DNA of 64,000 nt from Pyxicephalus adspersus (taxonomy: Eukaryota; Chordata; Amphibia; Anura; Pyxicephalidae), in the NCBI RefSeq assembly GCF_032062135.1, contig NC_092864.1, positions 17,506,931 through 17,570,930 of the forward strand. Direction: 5' to 3'. The notes beneath the pieces are model-generated. The model had not been told where the DNA came from, ran no database searches, and saw only the letters and a list, made by a program, of their open reading frames with translations. Of this stretch, positions 9,900 through 64,000 are shown piece after piece. A program made the position numbers and the translations under genes. Numbering within the stretch: position 1 is the stretch's first letter; each line of letters starts with the position of its first letter.

Positions 9900-10145
9900 A
9901 ATGTCCACCAGAGGGCGCGCATGATTTGTAGGAGACTATAAAAAATCCACTAGAGGGCGCGATTATTCGGAGGAGACTATTAACATTTGTACCTAAAACG
10001 TGCACCAGAGGGCGCGCCTGTTTTGTAGGAGACTATTGTACTAAAAAAAATCCACTAGAGGGCCCGCTTGTTCGGAGGAGACTATTGATTAACATTTATA
10101 CCTAAAATGTTCACCAGAGGGCGCGCCGTCTCATACGAGACTATT
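9900..10145 (+). repeat. higher-order minisatellite carrying five CTCF-like motifs
   Basis: Five units, each with a 14-bp core close to the CTCF consensus, all on the plus strand: CCACCAGAGGGCGC (9905-9918), CCACTAGAGGGCGC (9947-9960), GCACCAGAGGGCGC (10002-10015), CCACTAGAGGGCCC (10052-10065), TCACCAGAGGGCGC (10111-10124). Each core is followed by a GGAGACTAT-type segment (CGAGACTAT in the last). CACCAG and CACTAG units alternate, so the true period is a dimer of about 97-109 bp in about 2.5 copies. The array lies about 260 bp upstream of the MFSD1-like start codon, on the side facing mapk8ip3. The repeat is observed directly; CTCF binding is inferred. Confidence 0.75.
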
Positions 10146-10201
10146 CATAACTGAATATATTAATATAATATATTAATATATTACCATAATATATTATAAC
10201 G
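10146..10201. repeat. AT-rich palindromic segment
   Basis: ATATTAATATA repeated and self-complementary over about 50 bp, immediately after the minisatellite and before the first 145-bp direct repeat. Simple low-complexity sequence. Confidence 0.6.
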
Positions 10202-10346
10202 TAAATTATAGGGACATAGCAATATGGGCTTTTCCTGTATCACCATCTACAAATACTGCCCATGGCTGGAATAAACATTCCTTCAGACATCAAAAATATT
10301 TGCCCCACTTGGCTATTTATGTCTATAAGTGTTTTCTGATGGGCAC
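10202..10346 (+). repeat. 145-bp near-perfect direct repeat, copy 1
   Basis: Identical to 11221-11364 except for one missing A in the second copy. It begins TAAATTATAGGGACATAGCA and ends TTTTCTGATGGGCAC. The left and right flanks of the two copies differ. It contains no recognisable coding or transposon-end motif. Confidence 0.9.
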
Positions 10347-10356
10347 GATATGTAGT

Positions 10357-10442
10357 GTGGGAAGTAGTGATGGTTTCAAATGACAGAAGAAGCCGGGTAG
10401 GCAAGTTTGAAAAAATGGGTTTTGAGTGTTCTTTTAAACCTA
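10357..10442 (-). mobile_element. L2-like LINE fragment
   Basis: GTGGGAAGTAGTGATGG, ACAGAAGAAG and GTAGGCAAGTTT match in order the more complete element at 12515-13085 (from 12718 on). The fragment begins right after the first 145-bp repeat. Confidence 0.6.
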
Positions 10443-10988
10443 ATAAGGTTTAAAATAATAATAAACCTAATAAGATTTTTTTCCAACCTTTTTTTCTTTT
10501 CAATGTCTGGTGGTGATTTGGAAGTACTTTATATAGATATATGTATGTTTATATATAAGCACTCCTGACATTGACCAACTCAGCTCAGGAGCTGATCAAG
10601 CAATGAAGCAAGGATAAGGATGACAGTCATGGAGCTTGCACCCTCACATAAACCCAGCATTTATCCATTCATGTGGTTGTGTTACAGTGTGGCTGTCTGA
10701 ATAGCTGAACCATAGATCGCCTGAGGTTTGTCATTACTTAGCTAGGTTGAAGTCATACAGTTGGCTGTGCTGTAATGCAACCGCATGTCAAGTGTTTGTA
10801 GATGCACAGATGTTCCCATATCTTTATCATGACTGGTTTACTAGACATGCCCGGTGTTGTTTCTGTAGCCCACCATGCATAGGATGGAAGCCATACTGTG
10901 CTGCCTGTTCCTAGTCATACACAGTAATACCATATATCATATATACATATGTAACTGGAAGTCCCTGTATAGCTCAGAGCTGAGACTG

Positions 10989-11130
10989 GAGGAGGGAGAA
11001 GTAGCACAAGGAGCCAATCAGTTGAACTACAGCACAGGGGCCATGCTGATAGGAGGAGCGAGTGGAGTGCAGAGCAATTCACTTGTCAGTCTGCTGCTTC
11101 TCCTTTTACTGTCCATTCACAGGGTGGTTA
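10989..11130. repeat. dispersed repeat, copy 2 (first copy at 1747-1890)
   Basis: Homologous to 1747-1890: GAGAAGTAGCACAAGGAG at the start and CTCCTTTTACTGTCCATTC at the end. It lies between the two 145-bp direct repeats. Confidence 0.5.
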
Positions 11131-11220
11131 CGGTGACCATTTCCAATGAACTGCACTCATTCAAATGAAATGTAGCTGAAAGTACCGTTCCATCTACATA
11201 AACCAAAACCAGATTAAGAT

Positions 11221-11364
11221 TAAATTATAGGGACATAGCAATATGGGCTTTTCCTGTATCACCATCTACAATACTGCCCATGGCTGGAATAAACATTCCT
11301 TCAGACATCAAAAATATTTGCCCCACTTGGCTATTTATGTCTATAAGTGTTTTCTGATGGGCAC
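11221..11364 (+). repeat. 145-bp near-perfect direct repeat, copy 2
   Basis: Second copy of 10202-10346, about 1.02 kb downstream in the same orientation, one base shorter and otherwise identical. The spacer (10347-11220) carries older repeat fragments and no gene. Confidence 0.9.
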
Positions 11365-12514
11365 AGGCATTTCAAGTTTAGAGCCTGTCGTATTCTTGGA
11401 GCCCATGCTGATCAGAAGCTGTAGATATCAGCTCTGTATTTACAGAATATTATAGGATTGGAAAAATTAAAATGGTTTGCCAGAGGGGAGAAAGATTTAT
11501 TTAGTATCATACTGTCTAGTCAAGGAAAAACAAAGTCATACATTCTAATATTCTTTTCTCTTTGATTACAGCATGCATGTTTGATTACAGAACGCATGCC
11601 ATGTCACAACATTGTTTTCTATCCAGAGTTGCATTATTTTTTTTAATAAGATCTTGTATTGATGATGTGAGAGTCAAACCATAAAGTCTTTCAGCACATC
11701 CCAAAGATTCTTAATGGTGTTAATAAGATCCGTGCTCTGTGATAGCCAATCAATTTGTGCCCAATGAATCCTGGCATTGTCATCCTGAAATATGGCCAGG
11801 ATATCAGGGAAGAAAAAATCTGTTGATGGAAAAACCCAAATATACACCGACCAGGCCCAGCATTAAAACCATTGGTAAGTGAAGTGAACACGATTGGTTA
11901 TTGCTTTATAATGGAGTCTGGTGGTATATTGGGCAGTAAATGAACAAGCAGATATTGACATTTATAAACTGGAAGCTGCAAGAACAGGCGTGTGTAAGGA
12001 ACTCCATGACTAGGTAAAGGTCATTGGTGCCCAAGGACCATTGATATTCGGGAGGATGTGCAGAGCTAGCAATCTAGTCTGATCCAACAGAAAAGCAACT
12101 ACAGTGCAAATTACTTAAAAGAAAACTCTGATTCTGGCTTTGAAAGAAAGAAGCCAAATACACAGTTCATGGTACCTAAGCTGTTTGTGTATGGGGCCTC
12201 AGACCAGCAGGCTGCACATGATGACCCCTAACTTCTAGTGAAAGCCCCTATGATGGACACTTGAGCATCACAACTATGGAGCAAAAAGGTGGACTTGTCT
12301 GATGAATAAGGTTTTCTTTTAGATGTTTGATAAAGTATCTGTTGATTTTTTACCTGTGGTTGTGCTGTAAAACAAGTCTAAACCATGGAAATGAGCACCT
12401 TGCAACAAAAGGACACTTCCAGAGGACATGCGGTATCCATATCTTAATGGGTCAAAGCTTTTTTGGTGGCACAAGCAGGACCCACACTGACTTAGCTTAT
12501 TGTTATAATTATTA
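11365..12514. other. intergenic, nothing recognised
   Basis: 1.15 kb of moderately AT-rich sequence. Short open frames on both strands show no recognisable domains. The 11660-12300 part has the look of an old degraded transposon, but I cannot name it. Confidence 0.5.
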
Positions 12515-12515
12515 A

Positions 12516-12549
<34 letters not shown>

Positions 12550-13085
12550 AAACAGGATTTTTATAGCGCCAACATATTACACAGAACTACATTAAATAGG
12601 GGTTGCAGAAAGACAGATACAGACAGTGACCTAGGAGGAAGAGAGGATCCTGCCCTGAAGAGCTTACAATCTAGGAGGTGGGGGAAGTAACACACAATAG
12701 GAAGGGGGATATGGAATGGTGGGAAGTAGTGAGGGTTTTAAGAGACAGAAGAAGACAGGTAGGCAAGTTTCAAAAGATAGGCTTTAAGTGCTCTTTTAAA
12801 TGAGCAGAAAGTATGAGCAAGAAGAAAGTTGGGGCAGCTCTAGAAAAGTCTCGGAGCTGTGCATGTGAGAAGGTTATGAGTGAGGAAGTCATTAGTAGGT
12901 CATTGGAGGAGCGAAGAAAGTATTTTTTTTATCAGATCAGAAGGCTAAGTGGAACAAGAACTATGGAGGGGTTTTAAGGCAAAGCACAGGACTTTGAATT
13001 TGATTGTAAGGTGAAATGGAAGCCAATAAGAGAACTAACAATAAGAGAGGCAGCACATGGTTTTAGTATTGCAGGTGATCATTGT
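12515..13085 (-). mobile_element. L2-like LINE, 5'-truncated 3' region
   Basis: The longest copy of this family here. It starts with an ATT run (the tail on the minus strand), then ACAGGATTT, TATAGCGCCAACATATTACA, then a long purine-rich tract including GATCCTGCCCTGAAGAGC and TTACAATCTAGGAGG. Read on the minus strand it ends like L2-type LINEs (...GGCGCTATAAAAATCCTG plus AAT tail). The reverse transcriptase part of an apparently similar element is at 48490-48669. Confidence 0.7.
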
Positions 13086-16000
13086 ATACGGTTGGGTAAT
13101 TGGCTTCCATTTTAAATACTGTCCCTCTATATATCGTACATACCCTAGTACTAGTTACACAAGACTTGTGAGAGTTTGTTCATGGTACATGCTCTGAGGT
13201 TAATGAATAAATAAATCTCCTTGCAGAATCAATAGTTTTTATGGAGGAGAGAACACTTGTGGCATCATCATTAGACTGTTAGTGACCAGATTCCTCCTTA
13301 TTTCTCCAGACCTCCCCTGCACGGATGATTCAGGGATATATTGTTAAATATGAGTCTTTACAGTAGAGTCTGTGTCATCTCTTACCGGTAATTAGCACAG
13401 ATTAGATTCCTCATAGCCTTTGCAAGCCTTGGAGCTAGACTGTAGTATTAAACAGACACTAGAGATGACGTGACCTGTCACTTCCTATACGTATTATTCA
13501 GCAAGCTGTTCTGTGTATGGTGAAGACCCTTCTGTGAGCTACATATTTATCTTTATTACAAGGCTTTACTGCCATATCAGCATCTGTGCTATTCCTGGGC
13601 ATCAAATGCCAACACTGAATGTCATTGGGGACTGGGGGTAATTGCTAGTGCCCTTAGGCCAGAAGAAACCTTGCAGTCACATTGGCTTGTCATTGGACCC
13701 AGGAACCCCACCAGTGCCAGCTCTGAATTTATACTTCCTGCCCCCCTAGCTCAACTATACTTTGCTCTTCCCCTTCTTATCCCAGTAGACTGGCTAGCTT
13801 TAGGGTCACACTAACAAGACTGGACATCATAACCATGCAGGGCATCTCGAAGCTCGGGATTTATAGTTTGAAGAGACAGTTTGCACTCTCTGCAACTAAC
13901 CTAAGAACTAGAAAAGAGGATCAAACTATTACCCTACCCCGATTGCAGTTAGGTTACAAGTGTATAAACCTGGAGAGTGTAAACTACAGGTATAAGCATG
14001 CAGCAGATTATTCTATTAATATAAAATGCATTAGCCATAAAGATGTGGCTGGATCCAGCTTGAATGCACTGGCACAAAGGGCAGCAGCCTGAAACAATTT
14101 ATCATACACTGGAATGTGTTATTGGCTGTTTGCAATACTAGTGTTAACTATGCAGAAGTACAGCCGTGCCCACCACACTGGTATTTGGCATCACTTGTTG
14201 ACCAGGAGGTCTACTGGACAGTCACCTGATGTTTTGGGGGTATTGGCTTTCATAGCTGCAGGAGATCCAATCTAAATAGGGCAAAGCCTACCAAAAACGT
14301 CAGTATTGCCCCATGTAAAGTGACCAGGTACCCATGTGCTGATAAAAGATGAGTAAGTATGCATCAATTATTTCCCAGTTTCATAAATGGATTTTATCAG
14401 CACCTAATTACATTAATTGTATCAAGTAAACATGAATTAATCATAAAAACATAATTTATTATACATTAAAAAATATACATAAGAGATTTGAGTATACAAT
14501 TTTTGTTACAATAATAATTAAATGATTATGGTAATTGTCCCATTTTAATTTCTTGACGCGTTTCCCAAAACATATTGCTTTCTTAGGAGGCATGGGACAC
14601 CAAAGAACCAACTAGTCTCATCCAATTCTGTGTCCATCAGGATGATCAATCCTTGTGTGTAAAAAATCTGCAGGATCCTAACAAGATCCTACACCACACG
14701 GTTGGACTCACTGCATTCTAAAACCTCTTTCTTGATACTTTTTAAAGGAATTATTACGAGAATTTTTATTAGTAAAACTTAAATCTTCAAATCCATTTTT
14801 ATTGTATTTTTTATTCTCACAATACAGAATGTAACAATTCAATAGTTAAATAACAGGTTAACAACATTGTCTTAACACGATCAGGCTCAGACATTCAATT
14901 GCCTTCTTAAATGAGAGATCCGTCCTTCATCCCCTGTTCTCGTTTCAGAGTCTAATGCGTTCTGCCGGTTGCAAAGTCAGTATACTCTTGCAATAACCAA
15001 CATATTCTTGCAATTACCACCAAGAAACAGCACACCTTGGCATTCTCTTCTGCTAATGTTATTGAATTGCTCAGTTAGGGCAGTGAAAATTTACCACGTT
15101 AAGCAGATATTGATGGTGGATCATCAGACCACCTCAACCCTCTGCCCCATCCTATCCATCTTCCATAGGATGTAGATGATGAACTGTGCACAATATCACA
15201 CAATAAACATGGATCTGTAAAGAACGTCCCCATATAGCCCATATTAGCCGACTTGTGTGGCCCACGCCATAAGGTACAGACTACTCCACTCTCTGGCTTA
15301 GATATGCCGAAGCATAGTTTGTATTAACACAAGCAACAAACAGCGTATGTGCACTGTGGTGCTAATAATTCCTAATTCCTAAAAGGAATTGCAATCCTCC
15401 ATGACTCAATGCATTACAAAATATTTTTTACTACATTTTGGTGCATTGGTCCCCTTGAAATAAATTGGCTGCTCTAACGCAAGGCACAGTAATTTTCTGA
15501 ATAGTAAATAATAATAAATCCAGAACAAAAGTGTACATGAACAATAAAAGTCTATTTCTTTCCTTTAGCTCAGTTAAACATAATATAGAAAGTATTTTTT
15601 TATTTGTCACCTTCAGAGAATTGTCAGTAGTAAATAAATACGCTGTCTATCCTCCATAGAGTTAATGTTAAAAAGCGTTGCTGCATTTTTTATTCAAATA
15701 TCTGAAACTGCATTCAAATATAAAACAAGTTTAAAAAGAAAAGGCTGCTTTGCATGCAGTTCTGTTGCACATAGGACAAAGAAATGTAGCACTATTCATA
15801 TCCAATCAAACTTAGGCTTTGTATACCTGTACAGACAAACGGTAATGTTCATGTCGGGTTAAAATCTGACATGTGTACAGCAGGTCCCCCAATGTCATTC
15901 ATCAGTCCATCACATGAGATTGTTAAATGACTGATCGGGAACGACTGCTGTTTTTTCCTATGGAGGAGAGCACAGCGGGGTGGGGTGCCATTTGCTCATC

Positions 16001-16665
16001 CCCCTCTCCATTGAACAGAACAATGTGCTGTATGTACATGGCCTTGTTCATCTGTTACTGGAAATGATCACGAAAGATTGTTCTCAGCAACAATCATCCA
16101 ACGCCTATCTGACCTCTGTCCAGGGCTTTAGCAGCTCAGTTAAAGCCAAAATAATTTTCCTTACTTCCATTCCAAATTCACATCAGGAAAACTGCCAGCG
16201 TGAGCCTTTAGGGTTCTTTTTATGTTTTGTGCAGGTGTACATTTTATTTATGTGCAGGTAGCTATTGGCAGCAGAATTGCTGTGTGTGTTTTCTGTGTTA
16301 CATACTGTATCTAGGAGTGATTTCCGCCTCTACAGCCTTCCTTAACGTGAATTGAAACTGCTTGTTATAAAATATTTTATATCATTTTTTTTCCAAGCAG
16401 TTTTAATTCAAGTAAAAATGTGCAAAAAAACAAAAAACACTCGTTTAGGTTTTGCAGCCCCTTGCAAATATCTGCACAGGTATTTGCAAACCCCTAATAA
16501 AAGATCTGTCTGTTACCGCTCCCAGGTGCCTAGCATTTGTCTGTAGGTGCCCAGGAATGGTAACTTACCATGGGGGTGAATGTTGTTAGCTGTAGCACAA
16601 TAGCAAGTCGTCTTTCTACTATGACGTGTGCAAACAACGTCGCCTTAATTATACATATATATATA
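13086..16665. other. intergenic, mostly unrecognised
   Basis: 3.6 kb. It holds a transposon-like segment (15861-16140) and a dispersed motif at 14551-14610, both listed separately. The remainder is AT-rich with short meaningless open frames. I found no exon of either neighbouring gene. Confidence 0.5.
15861..16140. mobile_element. MITE-like element related to 29047-29364
   Basis: The order of blocks resembles the right half of 29047-29364: TGCTCATCCCCCTCTCCATTG, then GTGCTGTATGTACA, then GTTCAT, then GAAAGATTGTTCTC and CAACAATCATCCAACG. Its ends are too decayed to define exactly. Confidence 0.45.
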
Positions 16666-16760
16666 TATATATATAATTATTATTATTAATAATAATAATA
16701 TTAAACAGGATTTATATAGCACCAGCATGTTACGCAGCGCTGTACATTAAATATGTATAT
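16655..16760 (-). mobile_element. L2-like LINE 3' end with TA/ATT tail
   Basis: A TA run and ATT/AAT runs, then AAACAGGATTTATATAGC, ACCAGCATGTTACGCAGCGC and TGTACATTAAATA. This is the minus-strand form of the 3'-end consensus. Confidence 0.75.
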
Positions 16761-17099
16761 GTTACAAATCGCTTAAGGTCGGGTTCACACAGATTTTTTT
16801 TGGGCTGTCGTTTGATCGCTTATCCCTTGTTCTATCATTGTGACCAATGAGAGCGTTTCAATAAAGCATTTAATAAGTAGTTGTATGGCGGTGTTTAAAA
16901 ACCAGATCTGATCAAACCGATGAAGATTGCATGTAGTTGAGAAGTCGCAACCGCATGTCTGAATCAGTCGTAGCGCTCATGCCATTATACAAAACAAATG
17001 TGCAATTATATTAATAATAATTTTTAATATTTCAGTTTTCTGTGTTCATTATCAGTGACACCTAATGATGCTCTCCCAGCTAATGATGAATGTGATGGT

Positions 17100-17445
17100 A
17101 TCTGAGGCAGCACAGGGAGGATCCTGTACCAGCAGCCAGCACTCTCCACCTCCTCCCTGCTGCCCTGGGCTCCAATAGTAAACAGGCAATGGCTTTGCAG
17201 TGCAGGAGATGCTGGGAGTGAATCAGCTGTATTCTTTACCCATAATGCAGACAAGCCTGACGTCAGATCAGCAGCCTTGTCAGAGAAGGGAGGGGAGAGC
17301 CTGCCTCCTATTCCCACACACAGCAGAGCTGGGAGGTTCCTCTGTCTGCAAGGACCACCATCACCTCTATAATGAGATGGAGGGGTCCCTCTGACACCTA
17401 AGCAGCAGCATCACCCCCCAGGATCAGCCCCAGGACCCATTACAG
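17100..17445 (+). promoter_or_regulatory. mapk8ip3: probable mapk8ip3 promoter / non-coding first exon
   Basis: A 350-bp stretch rich in G+C relative to its surroundings and free of recognised repeats, about 0.9-1.2 kb upstream of the start codon. It holds a perfect CRE palindrome TGACGTCA (17258-17265). A consensus donor (ACAG followed by GTGTGTTC, boundary at 17445/17446) could end a 5' UTR exon, with a possible acceptor CCCCAG at 18221-18226. The transcription start is not determinable; this is inference from composition and motifs. Confidence 0.4.
17258..17265. promoter_or_regulatory. cAMP response element (CRE) palindrome
   Basis: TGACGTCA, the full 8-bp CREB/ATF site, in the presumed mapk8ip3 promoter. 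Full CREs in promoters are typical of neuronal and activity-regulated genes. One site, so function is inferred. Confidence 0.5.
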
Positions 17446-18305
17446 GTGTGTTCCATCCCTTCTAGAGACAAATTTGCATCCAGGGTATCATTACAGGGTG
17501 GGGGAGGGAGGAATCAGGTGCACAGATCCTATACAAGAAGGAAAGATGCTTCTATTTCAAGGTTCTGTTTTGGCTTCCACCCGGATGGACGTTACCTCCA
17601 TATAAGCAGTTCTCCGCTTTCCCGGACACGTAAGAGATGAATCTGCTGTCAATCGAGTGAATCTACGTAGGCAAGGATACCCTAACCCCCTCTTTTCTGA
17701 TTCATAAATCTTGCATGTTATGAGCCTTGTGGGTAAATGATTGCACTGGCTGTATTTGCAGGTGTAAATTGGTCTTTTTGCATGTCAGCCGGGCCCGGAA
17801 TTAAGGAAACGATGATTGTAAAGGTTACCGAAGAAGAAGAACCATAAGAGACTGGAACAGATTTGGGGGGTCGTAGAAGTCGTTCCCGCTGATGGAGAGT
17901 GCTGCTTCATTACCTTGGTGCAGATCTAAAGCCTCATAGCAATACCAGGCCACATCAAGGTTGTATATACTTTACATGGAGACGTGCATGTAGCATAGGT
18001 GTAGACTTCTGCCTAGTGGACTGTTCCTTCAAGAGTTCAACCGTATCAGCAGCTTTTATTTATTTTTATTTAATATATTGCACTACTTACAATAACAGAA
18101 AGAACATCTCTCCATTGACCGTCAACTTGGAACTCATTCAAGATTGTCTTTAAATATACTGATGCACCTGATTCTTTCTTCCAAAAAAGGATAAATTATT
18201 ACCCAAAAGGGGATTTCTATCCCCAGATATTAAAGGGATCCATCTAAAAGGTTGGTAGCCTACTGTTTTGGGTTCCATCCCTGGAGCACCCGAAAAGACG
18301 CCAAG

Positions 18306-63972
<45,667 letters not shown>

Positions 63973-64000
63973 GTAATAGCAGTTCCCTTCTGTTATATTT

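Noticed and set aside
9900..10145. CRISPR array
   Set aside because: Units are a vertebrate minisatellite with diverged spacing and no unique spacers; the genome is eukaryotic.
10202..11364. LTR retrotransposon bounded by the two 145-bp repeats
   Set aside because: Repeats do not start TG and end CA, no primer-binding site or polypurine tract is visible, and the interior holds unrelated old repeat fragments.

Overview
This is eukaryotic (vertebrate) genomic DNA, most likely from a frog. The genes are split into many short exons with consensus GT/AG splice sites. The non-coding DNA is full of repeats typical of amphibian genomes: L2-like LINE 3' ends with AAT-type tails, palindromic MITEs, TTAA-flanked elements and hAT-like remnants. 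I see no bacterial-type operons, CRISPR arrays, rRNA or tRNA genes. Four runs of N (4535-5477, 6715-7008, 23575-23580, 61697-61854) are assembly gaps.

Layout. (1) 311-9645, minus strand: a gene for an MFSD1-related major-facilitator transporter. I could place ten coding exons, from the start codon (9645) to the stop codon (311). Its remaining exons most likely lie in the two large gaps. (2) 9646-18305: an 8.7 kb divergent intergenic region. It holds an alternating array of five CTCF-like motifs, two nearly identical 145-bp direct repeats, several old transposon fragments and a probable promoter/5' UTR zone around 17.1-17.45 kb with a perfect CRE palindrome. (3) 18306-63972 and beyond, plus strand: mapk8ip3 (JIP3, JNK-interacting protein 3). 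I traced 25 consecutive coding exons whose phases all agree. They encode about 1015 residues, from the N-terminal RH1 domain through the JNK-docking motif, leucine zipper and RH2 domain into the C-terminal beta-propeller. The last part of the gene lies beyond the right edge.

The two genes are transcribed away from each other. JIP3 is a kinesin/dynein adaptor that controls axonal transport of lysosomes and of JNK signalling components. The MFSD1 family is lysosomal. The MFSD1-like gene carries a cluster of CLEAR-type E-boxes just inside its first intron, as expected for a TFEB/TFE3-controlled lysosomal gene. That both neighbours concern lysosomes is suggestive, but the sequence does not show that they are co-regulated.

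Most notable observations: two consecutive in-frame microexons (12 and 18 nt) in mapk8ip3 with upstream UGC motifs; the CTCF-like array; the CLEAR cluster; two LINE insertions still bracketed by target-site duplications; two unrelated MITEs inserted at the same position in two copies of a third repeat; and an L2-like tail that ends 13 bp before a splice acceptor.
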